Shown piece by piece: positions 14,935 through 23,114 of a stretch of 64,000 nt of DNA. The stretch is from Myxococcales bacterium 68-20. GTDB taxonomy: Bacteria; Myxococcota_A; Polyangia; Polyangiales; Polyangiaceae. Location of the stretch: positions 124,001 through 188,000 of the forward strand of contig MKVQ01000048.1 of assembly GCA_001899635.1 (NCBI GenBank), in the 5' to 3' direction. Both the position numbers and the translations under genes were made by a program. The notes under the pieces are model-generated. The model ran no database searches. It saw only the letters and a list, made by a program, of their open reading frames with translations, and was not told the origin of the DNA. Each line of letters opens with the position of its first letter. Within the stretch, counting starts at the first letter, position 1.

Positions 14935-17583
14935 TCAGAGCGCGAGGAGCTTCAGCTCCGCGATGTTCACCCGATGGAAGGCGCCCGCCTTCCCGCCGGT
15001 CCCGCCGGTGTACGCGGAGAAGTGCTCGAACGCGGACATGTTCACGCTTCGGCTGTCGTGACCGACTCGAACGCGATAGCTCTTGCCCGCCTCGAGGTTC
15101 ACGCGGACGAACGACGAGTCGCCCCACGAGGCCCAATCGCCGCGCTGGGGCATCACGAGGATGCCGGCGCCGACGACCTTGCCGGAGGGCAGCTCCTCGA
15201 CGGTCACCTTCTTCACCGCGCACGTGATCCCGGTGCTGATCGGGCCGGCGCCGTTGCCGTAGATCGCCTGCACCAGATGGGCGCCCGTCCGTGATGCACC
15301 GAACGTCGCGACGATCTCGTGACCGGGATCGCCCCACGATTCGGGGAACGTCCTGCCGTGGGCGGTGACCAGGTTGCCGCCCGTCACGGTGAAGCTCGTC
15401 GCCGGGACCGACGCGACGCGCGAAGAGCCCGGGCCCCAGAAGCACGCCGGATTCGCATGCTGCGAGACGTTCCCGCTCGTTCCCCAGCGAGTCTCGACCG
15501 TGTAGCAGTGGCTCGGCGAGGCGTCGCCGGAGGTGCTCGCGTCGGTCCACGTCGTGACGTTCGCCGAGAGACCGGACGCAACGCGCGTCCCGTCACGGTA
15601 GACGCTCCAGGTGATCTCGCTGCTGCTCTCGCCCGCAAAGTCGGCGGAGACCGTGAGCTTGCCGCCGGAGACGCCGAGCCCCGTGATCCGCGGCGTTCGC
15701 GGCGCGAACAGCACGCGGTAGTCGGAGACGTCGTCGACCTTCCGGAGCGCGGCCGCGGGCGACGCAGGCACGGCGAGCTCGACCTCGACGAGGTTCCGAT
15801 CGCGGAGCTCCGCGTCGGGGATGACATCGCCGTCGAGCAGCTGACCGTTCAATCTGCGCGACGCGATCGTGTATGCGCCGCCGGTCCCCTCATCGCCGTC
15901 GGGGAGCTTCACCGAAACGGAGAGCTTCTTGCCACGGAGCGGCAGGTCGTTGAGCGCGATCGTCTTCGCGCCACCGAGGAGCGAGGCGCGAAGCGCACGC
16001 GGGACGAACGGAGCGACGCGGACACCGCCGGAGACCGGCTCCACACCGAAGAGCGCACCGTTCACCGCGCCGATGTAGCCCGCCACGCTCCAGAGCTGAC
16101 GCTGCGAGTTCACCACCGGCCCCGAGTACGGGCCGTCCTCGTGGAAGGGCTTGCCCGTCACGACCTCGAGGTTCTCCATGTTGGAGAGGTTCAGTGCTGC
16201 GCCGCGCACGAGCGAGCGCATGCCGGCTTCGAACGCGACGTCGTTGCCGACCTTCTTCGCCGCCTTCACCCAGTAGGCGGTGACGAACGGCCAGATCGCG
16301 CGGTTGTGATAGATGGCCGTGTCCTTCTGCTGCGGGAAGATCACGGGCGGCCCCTTCGGCAGCGTCGGGTACGTAGCGATCGCGTCCTTCGCCTGCTCCG
16401 GCGTGGTCACGTCGAGGAGCACCGCAAGCGACGTCCCGAGGAGATCGAAGCGGCGCACCGGAGACGGATCGAGCTCCGTGGTGACGAACGTCGAGAGCTG
16501 CTTCTCCTCGGTGAGCCAGAAGCGCGCGCGGATCGCCTTGCGGAGCTCGGTCGCGCGGGCCTTCATCGTGCTCGCAGTGCCGCCGTCCCCCGCCTCCTCC
16601 GCGAGGGCGGCCGCGAGATCGAGGAGCGAGAGGTGCGCGACGTTCGTGGAGAGCGACTTGCTCATCCCGATGTGGACGGTGTCCGGTGAGGCCCAGCCGG
16701 GATACGTCTGCTCGCGCCAGTCGAGGAACGACTGCTCTCCGCGATAGAGGCCGTCACGCTCGTCGAAGACGACGATGCGATCGTGCGCGATCGTGTTCTT
16801 CGCCGCCTCGAGCGCTCGGTCGCGGAAGTTGGCACGAGCCGCCCCGTCCAAGTGCAGGAGCACCTCGCTCGCTCCGAGCGCCCATACGGCACGATCGGTC
16901 GAGACCGGGTAGCTCCCGCCGGTGCCCGTGTCCTGGACGATCTGGAGATCGGAGCCGTCTCGACGCGTCGAGATCTTCAGCTCGAGCGAGTTCTTCGCGC
17001 GCACCGCGTCGACCCACGGCAGGCCGAGATGGGTCGCGTAGGCGGTGTCACGAGTCCAGACGTAGCTCCACTTCCGCCCGGTCTCGAAGCAGCCTCCGGG
17101 GGCGCACGCGAGATCGGCACCGTCGTTGAACGCGTAGTCCCTGATCGAGTCGACGGAGTTCTCCGCCGCCTCCTCGAGAGCGAGCTGATAGAGCGCGTCG
17201 AAGAGCGGGCTCGTCGTCTGGAGGCTCGGGCCCCCACGCGACGAGCGCTCGCTCACGGGACGCGGGCTCACAGGCAGATCGTCCTTCCGCGCGGCGGAGC
17301 TCGTGAGGACGAAGCTCCGCTCGCAGCCGGTACCCTCGACCTCGACGCTCGCCGAGCCGGTGTCGTCCTCGAGCGTCCGCGCGGCCTCCGCCGCATCGCC
17401 CGTGGCGACGATGCACGACGGCACCTCGAACGGTGGCCTGCCCCCGCCATCGAGATCGAGATCGGGCGCGGTGACCTCCCCGCTGTCGGGGCGGTGGTTC
17501 GTCTCCGCCGCGGGCGGGTCCGACGCACAGGCTGCCCCCGCGAGGACCGTGGCCACCAGCGATCCGAACAGCACGCGCCTCAT
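14935..17583 (-). CDS. Large six-hairpin glycosidase-like lipoprotein with C-terminal beta domains
   Basis: The 882-residue protein has a lipoprotein signal (VLAGAACASD). Residues from about 130 to 620 contain helices and aromatic motifs of an (alpha/alpha)6 glycosidase: KWSYVWTRDTAYATHLGLPW, SFLDWREQTYPGW, AIYHNRAIWPFVTAYW and NSQRQLWSVAGYIGAVNG. C-terminal to this are beta domains, one resembling fibronectin type III and a final jelly-roll-like region (about 750-882). It is likely an envelope-anchored glycoside hydrolase of the glycogen-debranching or trehalase-like clan, but the exact GH family is not assigned. A start at 17583 is selected because longer frames run antisense to the next gene. 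A palindrome at 17629-17648 lies just upstream. Confidence 0.75.
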   Translation of the reverse strand: MRRVLFGSLVATVLAGAACASDPPAAETNHRPDSGEVTAPDLDLDGGGRPPFEVPSCIVATGDAAEAARTLEDDTGSASVEVEGTGCERSFVLTSSAARKDDLPVSPRPVSERSSRGGPSLQTTSPLFDALYQLALEEAAENSVDSIRDYAFNDGADLACAPGGCFETGRKWSYVWTRDTAYATHLGLPWVDAVRAKNSLELKISTRRDGSDLQIVQDTGTGGSYPVSTDRAVWALGASEVLLHLDGAARANFRDRALEAAKNTIAHDRIVVFDERDGLYRGEQSFLDWREQTYPGWASPDTVHIGMSKSLSTNVAHLSLLDLAAALAEEAGDGGTASTMKARATELRKAIRARFWLTEEKQLSTFVTTELDPSPVRRFDLLGTSLAVLLDVTTPEQAKDAIATYPTLPKGPPVIFPQQKDTAIYHNRAIWPFVTAYWVKAAKKVGNDVAFEAGMRSLVRGAALNLSNMENLEVVTGKPFHEDGPYSGPVVNSQRQLWSVAGYIGAVNGALFGVEPVSGGVRVAPFVPRALRASLLGGAKTIALNDLPLRGKKLSVSVKLPDGDEGTGGAYTIASRRLNGQLLDGDVIPDAELRDRNLVEVELAVPASPAAALRKVDDVSDYRVLFAPRTPRITGLGVSGGKLTVSADFAGESSSEITWSVYRDGTRVASGLSANVTTWTDASTSGDASPSHCYTVETRWGTSGNVSQHANPACFWGPGSSRVASVPATSFTVTGGNLVTAHGRTFPESWGDPGHEIVATFGASRTGAHLVQAIYGNGAGPISTGITCAVKKVTVEELPSGKVVGAGILVMPQRGDWASWGDSSFVRVNLEAGKSYRVRVGHDSRSVNMSAFEHFSAYTGGTGGKAGAFHRVNIAELKLLAL

Positions 17584-17628
17584 CGCGCCCACGCCGTAGC
17601 ACGCCAGCCGACCGGCGCCAGGGCAAAA

Positions 17629-17648
17629 GTGACTCAGGTCTGAGTTAC
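17629..17648. promoter_or_regulatory. Operator-like palindrome in a divergent intergenic region
   Basis: GTGACTCAGGTCTGAGTTAC is a 20-base inverted repeat with 8 of 9 pairs matching (core ACTCAG-GT-CTGAGT perfect). It sits 45 bases upstream of the glycosidase-like lipoprotein start (17583) and 158 bases upstream of the AmiE-NamZ-like gene (17807), within more AT-rich sequence than its surroundings. Position and symmetry suit binding of a dimeric regulator controlling one or both genes. The regulator is unknown. Confidence 0.5.
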
Positions 17649-17806
17649 TAAATCGGTACGCTCGCGAGCCCCGGACGAGGGACTCGTGGCCGGCCCACCT
17701 GCCCTCGTCGCGCGGTCGTCGGGGGGCCGGACCTCGCACGCGTGGTGCACCGGCAGAGAGCTCGAGCGATCGCCACATGCGACGCCCGAGGCGAAGGCCG
17801 CGTAGA

Positions 17807-20185
17807 ATGGATCCGGTGACGCGGAGGATCCTGCATGGCGCGCTCGTGGGCATGCTCGGCGCGTCGCTCGTCTTCTGCCATGCGACGAGGCACGAGCCGC
17901 CGCCGGCCGCTCCTGCGCCGCTGCCTCCGTCTCCGTCTCCAATCGACAGCCCCACGCCGAAGACCGCGACGGACTCTTCGCCGGACGCCGGCGCTGGAGC
18001 GCCGTTCGACGGCGAGGAGGCCCTCCGCTGGGCGCCGATCGATGCCGTGGTGCAAGCGGCGATCGACGCCGCGAAGATGCCCGGCTGCGTGGTCGTCGTC
18101 GGGCGGCACGACGACGTCCTCTTCCAGCGTGCGTACGGATCGCGCGCGCTGCTTCCCGAGCGCGCACCGATGACGACGGACACGGTGTTCGATCTCGCCT
18201 CGCTCACCAAGCCGATCGCCACGGCGGCGAGCGTGATGATCCTCGTCGACCGAGGCCAGGTCGATCTCGACGCGCGCGCATCGAAGTACGTCCCCGAGCT
18301 CGAGAGGCTCCCCGCGTTCACGGTACGCCAACTCCTCCTCCACACGAGCGGACTGCCCGCGGGAACACCACTCTCCGACTGGTCGACCGATCGCGCCGAG
18401 GTGATCCGACGCATCGCCTCGCTCGCGCTCAAGGCGAAGCCCGGCGAGCGATTCAACTACTCGGATGTCGGCTTCGTCGTCCTCCAGGAGATCGTCCAGC
18501 GCACGAGCGGCAAGGAGCTCGCGACGTTCGCATCGGAGGAGGTCTTCACGCCCCTCGGGATGAAGGAGACGGGCTTCCTCCCACCACCCGAGCTCCGCGT
18601 GCGAGCGGCCCCGACCGAGCAGCGCGACGGCGGCTTCATGATCGGAGAGGTCCACGATCCGCGCGCGTTCGCGCTCGGCGGCGTCGCCGGGCACGCGGGC
18701 GTGTTCTCGACGGCGCGCGACATGTCACGCTTCGCCCGCGCGATGCTCCAGCAGGGCGAGCTCGATCATCGCCGCCTCTTCGGCACCAAGACGTTCGAGC
18801 GCTTCATCGCTCGCCAGGACACATCGAAGGGCGGCCGCGCGCTGGGCTGGGACGTCGACAGCACGTTCGCCACCCATCGGAGCGCGCTCCTCTCGCCCCG
18901 GTCGTTCGGCCATGGCGGCTACACCGGCACCGCGATGTGGATCGATCCGGAGCGCGACCTCTTCGTGCTCTTCCTCTCGAACCGGGTCCACCCCGACGGC
19001 AAGGGCGCCGTGAACCCGATCATCTCGGAAATCGCGTCGCTCGCGGCGAGCGCCGTCGAGGCGAAGACGGGGATCGACGTCCTCCGCGCCGAGTCGTTCG
19101 CGAGCCTCCGCGGCGCCCGCGTCGGGCTCGTCACGAACGCGAGCGCGAAGGCGAAGGACGGCACGACCACGATTGACGCATTCCGGACCGCTTCGTCCGG
19201 CGTCACCCTCGCCGCCATCTTCTCGCCGGAGCACGGCCTCGGCGGCGACCGCGAGGGAAAGATCGGTGACAGCACGTACAAGGGAGTGCCGGTGCACAGC
19301 CTCTACGGCGAGCGCTTCACGCCCAGCTCGGAGAGCCTCGCCGGGATCGACACGATCGTCTTCGATCTCCAGGACGTGGGGATGCGCTTCTACACCTACG
19401 CATCGACGATGAAGCGCGCGATGAAAGTCGCGGCCGAGCGGCGCCTTCGTTTCGTCGTGCTCGATCGGCCGAACCCGATCGGCGGCGTCGCGGTGCAAGG
19501 CCCAGTGCTGAGCGGTATCGACGTGAAGGGCTTCGTGAACCATCACGCACTGCCGCTCCGTCATGGGATGACGATGGGCGAGCTCGCGCAGCTCTTCGCC
19601 GCCGACGACCAGCTCGACATCCAGCTCGAGGTCGTGAAGACGACCGGCTGGCGCCGGAAGGAGACGTTCGAGCGCACCGGGCTCGCCTGGTCCGCACCGT
19701 CGCCGAACCTCCGCTCGCTGCGGGCCGTCACGCTCTACCCGGCGATCGGTCTCCTCGAGAGCACGAACGTCTCCGTTGGACGCGGGACGGAGATGCCGTT
19801 CGAGATCGTCGCGGCGCCATGGATGGACGGGAGCGTCGTGGCGAAGAAGCTGACCGAGCTCGCGATCGCCGGCGTCCTCTTCGACTCGATCGAGGTCACA
19901 CCGAAGGCAAGCGTCCACGCGAACAAGAAGTGTCGCGGCGTGCGGATCTCGGTGATCGACCCCGAGAGCTTCGAGCCGGTCCGGACCGCCATCGCGATCG
20001 CCGGTGTCCTCCGCGAGCTCCATCCCGACGACTGGGACTTCGACGGCATGGACCGGATGCTGCGGCACAAGCCGGCGATGGATGCGATTCGCGCCGGGAA
20101 GGGCCTCGCCGAGATCGAGTCGACCTGGGCGTTCGAGCTCGGCTCCTTCATGGAGCGGCGAGCGCGCTTCCTCCTCTACAAGTGA
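17807..20185 (+). CDS. Fusion of serine beta-lactamase-like (AmiE-type) domain and NamZ-type exo-muramidase (DUF1343)
   Basis: The 792-residue protein has an N-terminal hydrophobic export signal and a Pro-rich spacer. Residues about 70-400 form a class C beta-lactamase-like serine hydrolase with SxxK at Ser132-Lys135 (ASLTKPIATA) and YSD at 218-220. Residues about 415-792 match DUF1343, the exo-beta-N-acetylmuramidase NamZ family, with VGLVTNASA, FSPEHGLGGDREG, VFDLQDVGMRFYTY, VVLDRPNPIGG and YPAIGLLESTNVSVGRGTE. In Bacillus subtilis, AmiE (beta-lactamase-like) and NamZ are separate neighbouring enzymes that strip peptides and then MurNAc from muropeptides. Here both activities seem to be in one exported chain. 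The start 17807 follows from the signal. Confidence 0.9.
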   Translation: MDPVTRRILHGALVGMLGASLVFCHATRHEPPPAAPAPLPPSPSPIDSPTPKTATDSSPDAGAGAPFDGEEALRWAPIDAVVQAAIDAAKMPGCVVVVGRHDDVLFQRAYGSRALLPERAPMTTDTVFDLASLTKPIATAASVMILVDRGQVDLDARASKYVPELERLPAFTVRQLLLHTSGLPAGTPLSDWSTDRAEVIRRIASLALKAKPGERFNYSDVGFVVLQEIVQRTSGKELATFASEEVFTPLGMKETGFLPPPELRVRAAPTEQRDGGFMIGEVHDPRAFALGGVAGHAGVFSTARDMSRFARAMLQQGELDHRRLFGTKTFERFIARQDTSKGGRALGWDVDSTFATHRSALLSPRSFGHGGYTGTAMWIDPERDLFVLFLSNRVHPDGKGAVNPIISEIASLAASAVEAKTGIDVLRAESFASLRGARVGLVTNASAKAKDGTTTIDAFRTASSGVTLAAIFSPEHGLGGDREGKIGDSTYKGVPVHSLYGERFTPSSESLAGIDTIVFDLQDVGMRFYTYASTMKRAMKVAAERRLRFVVLDRPNPIGGVAVQGPVLSGIDVKGFVNHHALPLRHGMTMGELAQLFAADDQLDIQLEVVKTTGWRRKETFERTGLAWSAPSPNLRSLRAVTLYPAIGLLESTNVSVGRGTEMPFEIVAAPWMDGSVVAKKLTELAIAGVLFDSIEVTPKASVHANKKCRGVRISVIDPESFEPVRTAIAIAGVLRELHPDDWDFDGMDRMLRHKPAMDAIRAGKGLAEIESTWAFELGSFMERRARFLLYK

Positions 20186-20589
20186 GGGCCGGCCGTAATC
20201 GCAGGTCCACACCGGGAGTGTGAGCCTGTTGCCCGCACGACTCGGACGTCATGGTCGGCGCGCGGGGGGCCGCGAATTTAGCGAGAAGATTGCGCCTGGT
20301 CGGGTGGGTACGAGCCTTGCTGGCGCGGGGACGGGAGCGGGGGCCGGCGGGCGACGGGCCGGGGCCTGCACTCGAGACCAGTGCGGGTGTCAGCGGACAT
20401 CATTTGAGGCACCTCCCTCGCCGGACCATTCTCGTGAACCAGATGACCATGCTCGAAGACTCCATGCCGGGCTCGCGCGTCTCCCAGATGGAGAGACGCG
20501 GCCCGGACGCCGATCCCGCATGTTTTGACGGGGCGCACGTTTCAGGAGCCTCTCGCTACCTCCCTGCTTCACGTATCATGGGCTCGGGG
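20186..20589. other. Intergenic region, nothing recognised
   Basis: About 400 bases between the muramidase fusion and the next gene. I see no protein-like frame, RNA gene or strong hairpin. The promoter of the 20590 gene cluster is presumably here. Confidence 0.4.
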
Positions 20590-21669
20590 ATGCTCGATCG
20601 GCGAGTGATGATGTCCGTGCTGGGCGTCGCGGCGACGTTGCTCGTCCCCGCGGCCGCCGAGGCAGCTCCATCGCGTGTCGCCATCCTCGGCCCGAGCGAC
20701 ACGCCGATCCTGCCGCGCCTCCAGCGCAACGTCGACTCGATGAAGCTCGAGGCGTCCCACGCGACGGTGTCGCTCTGTACCCGTGACGTGGTCACGCGCC
20801 TCGTGAACGAGCTCGGCACCGACGCCGCGCTCTGCACGGACGGCGACCAGATCGGGGTCTGGGTCCGCGAGGGCGAGCGCCTCGTCCTCAAGGACGCCGT
20901 CGTCGTCCAGAGCGCCGACGCTCGCGCGCAGGAACTCGCGGCAGCACGGGCCGTGATGGCGCTCCGGACAGTCCCCGCGACGGACGGCACGACCGCGAGC
21001 GCGCCGCCGACCGCCTTCACGATCGTGGCCAATGGCCCGAGCGCGACGATCACGCCCTCCAATCCCGAGCCGACCACGACGCCGACCGAGGCGCCGCCGG
21101 CGCGTGACACGGTCGCGGCCCGGCCTCGAGCATCGGCGGAGCGCATCGCCCCACGCCTCGTGCTCGGTGCAGGTCCTGCGATCGCGGGGAGCCGCGACGG
21201 CAGCTCGTTCGCGATCTCGGTCGACGCGGAGATCGGCGTCAGCCGCTACGTCGCGCTCGTCCCGTGGCTGCAGGTGGTGCCGGCGAACCGTCTCGCGGAG
21301 GCGCCGCTCGGCAGCGCGTCGTTCCGGCCGACGATCTTCGGGCTTGGCTTCGGCATCCCGCTCCTCAGGCCCTCGTCGATCGTCGTGCCGCGCATCGGAG
21401 CCGGCTACGGCATCTTGTGGATGCACGTCGCGCCGGAGACGGCGAGCACTCCTGCAACGATGCGGAAGCCGGAGGACCTCCTGGCGCCGATGATGTACGC
21501 CTCCACTGCGCTCTCGGTGAAGGTCGCGCAGGATTTCCGCGTCGCAGCCGAAGGCATGTTCGGCGTGTCGAGCCATGACATGGTCGTGCGCATCGGCGGC
21601 GCCCCAGCCGCGCACTGGGGTGTCCCGCTCGCGAGCGCTGCGCTCCGCGGCGAATGGGTGGTGCAATGA
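20590..21669 (+). CDS. Exported protein with N-terminal periplasmic domain and C-terminal barrel-like region
   Basis: The 359-residue protein has a cleavable signal peptide (VAATLLVPAAAEAAPSR). A small domain (about 28-140) follows, including SLCTRDVVTRLVNELGTDAALC, then a Pro/Thr-rich linker, then amphipathic strands with Gly and aromatic residues (APRLVLGAGPAIAGS to LASAALRGEWVVQ) typical of small outer-membrane barrels. The layout resembles that of the gene at 62404. ATG 20578 is an alternative start 4 codons earlier. It overlaps the next gene by 4 bases (ATGA), so the run at 20590-23047 is probably one operon. Confidence 0.68.
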   Translation: MLDRRVMMSVLGVAATLLVPAAAEAAPSRVAILGPSDTPILPRLQRNVDSMKLEASHATVSLCTRDVVTRLVNELGTDAALCTDGDQIGVWVREGERLVLKDAVVVQSADARAQELAAARAVMALRTVPATDGTTASAPPTAFTIVANGPSATITPSNPEPTTTPTEAPPARDTVAARPRASAERIAPRLVLGAGPAIAGSRDGSSFAISVDAEIGVSRYVALVPWLQVVPANRLAEAPLGSASFRPTIFGLGFGIPLLRPSSIVVPRIGAGYGILWMHVAPETASTPATMRKPEDLLAPMMYASTALSVKVAQDFRVAAEGMFGVSSHDMVVRIGGAPAAHWGVPLASAALRGEWVVQ

Positions 21670-22334
21670 GCGTTCGTACGCTTGCAGCCGTGAGACGCAC
21701 TGCCCTGTGGACCGTCCTCACGACGACGGCGCTCGGCGGGCTCCTGTTCGCCTGCGACGAGGTGTACGCCGATCCCGTCACCGCGCCGTTCTCCTCGTTC
21801 TTCGGCACCGCCGACTCGGGGCTCACGTCGACGCGGACCCCACCGTTCGCGTGCACCGGCGCACCGGAAGAGAACAGCCCGTGCATCCAGCCGAACGCCG
21901 TCTGCGAGCAGGGCCAGAGCCCGGACAGCAAGTGCAACACGCTCTTCGTCTGCGCGAACGACAGCCAGTTCGGAGCCTACTGGACCGAGCAGACCGCCCC
22001 GAGCTGCAACACGATCTGCCCGGACCCTTCGCAGATCGTCGACGGCGCCCCGTGCGAGCTCGGCGACGCCGGAGGCCCGGAGGCCGAGCTTCACTGCACG
22101 ACGAGCCTCGGGACGTGCGCGTGCACGACGGGGCGTGACGGCACGCACGCGCACGCGCGCAAGTGGGTGTGCACGAAGCCGGCAGACAGCCTCTGTCCCC
22201 CGAGCCGGCCGATGCTCGGTCAGCCGTGCTCCGGCCAGCGTTCGTGCGACTACGGCTCGTGCGTATCCAAGCGCGGCATGCGGATGATCTGCGAAGACGA
22301 CGTCTGGCAGACGGAGGTCGCGACATGCGAATGA
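21666..22334 (+). CDS. Cys-rich lipoprotein, tandem paralogue 1
   Basis: This 222-residue protein has a lipobox-like end to its signal (GGLLFACDEV) and about 16 cysteines in the mature part. Motifs include CTGAPEENSPCIQPNAVCEQG, CNTLFVCAND and, at the C-terminus, GQPCSGQRSCDYGSCVSKRGMRMIC. The spacing of cysteines is repeated in the next gene, so the two are paralogues that probably fold by disulfides outside the cytoplasm. The ATG at 21666 overlaps the upstream stop (ATGA). No named family recognised. Confidence 0.72.
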   Translation: MSVRTLAAVRRTALWTVLTTTALGGLLFACDEVYADPVTAPFSSFFGTADSGLTSTRTPPFACTGAPEENSPCIQPNAVCEQGQSPDSKCNTLFVCANDSQFGAYWTEQTAPSCNTICPDPSQIVDGAPCELGDAGGPEAELHCTTSLGTCACTTGRDGTHAHARKWVCTKPADSLCPPSRPMLGQPCSGQRSCDYGSCVSKRGMRMICEDDVWQTEVATCE

Positions 22335-23047
22335 CCTCGCTCCGCGCGCTCGGTCGCTCGAGCCGACGGGCTGCAGCGGTGACGCTGACGATTTCGGCGC
22401 TCGCCGGCGCCTGCAACCTGAACGACGAGTACTATCCGAGCCCCGGCTTTGGCGGCGGAGGTGGCTCGTTCCTCGATGCAGGCTCCAGAAGCGAGCCCTC
22501 GCACGCCTGCGACGATCCGCAAGAAGGCACCTCCTGCTCCGCGATCGGGTCTCGCTACGCCACGTGCGAGACGAAGTTACACGCGAATCAGGCCTGCAAC
22601 GCGCGGCTGCATTGCGACCACGCCTGGTCGGCGGAGCCGGCGCGGAAGCAGGACTGCCCGACGGACTGTCCATCCACGTACGTGGCGGACCTCCCGGACG
22701 GATGCAGCGCCCCGAACGCCAGCGCGCTGATCTGCGAGTATCCGGAAGGGACGTGCGGCTGCGCCCCCGTGCGGCCGGACCGCCCAAGCAGCCCGGATGG
22801 CGGCGCCGACGGAGGCGAAGGCGTCGAAGACGCCGGTGAAGTCGATGGCGGCGGCGACGCCGGATCCACCGTCTACGAGTGGAAGTGCGTCACCGCCGAA
22901 CCGGGCTGCCCGAGGACACGCCCCCGCGCGGGCGCCCCGTGCACCCGACGGATCGACTGCGACTATGGCAGCTGCGTCTTCGAGGACGGAGTCGTCATGA
23001 CCTGCACCGGGGAGTGGAGCATCCGAACTCCAGCGTGCAATCGTTGA
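22331..23047 (+). CDS. Cys-rich lipoprotein, tandem paralogue 2
   Basis: The 238-residue protein has a lipobox (ISALAGACNL) and the same cysteine layout as the preceding gene: CDDPQEGTSCSAIGSRYATC, CNARLHCDHAW and a C-terminal GAPCTRRIDCDYGSCVFEDG. It differs by an Asp/Gly-rich insert (about 155-180). ATG 22331 gives a 4-base overlap with the upstream stop; 22325 is also possible. It is followed after 67 bases by the cytochrome gene, which has its own GAGGGAG site. Confidence 0.72.
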   Translation: MTSLRALGRSSRRAAAVTLTISALAGACNLNDEYYPSPGFGGGGGSFLDAGSRSEPSHACDDPQEGTSCSAIGSRYATCETKLHANQACNARLHCDHAWSAEPARKQDCPTDCPSTYVADLPDGCSAPNASALICEYPEGTCGCAPVRPDRPSSPDGGADGGEGVEDAGEVDGGGDAGSTVYEWKCVTAEPGCPRTRPRAGAPCTRRIDCDYGSCVFEDGVVMTCTGEWSIRTPACNR

Positions 23048-23114
23048 AAATGCGGACCATCGAGATCACCTTCGAACACTCAGTCTCGTTGCTTCGAGCA
23101 GAGGGAGAACCGTC

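Noticed and set aside
15319-16689. 456-codon plus-strand frame inside the glycosidase-like gene
   Set aside because: Arg/Ala-rich shadow. The minus strand has a signal peptide and glycosidase motifs.
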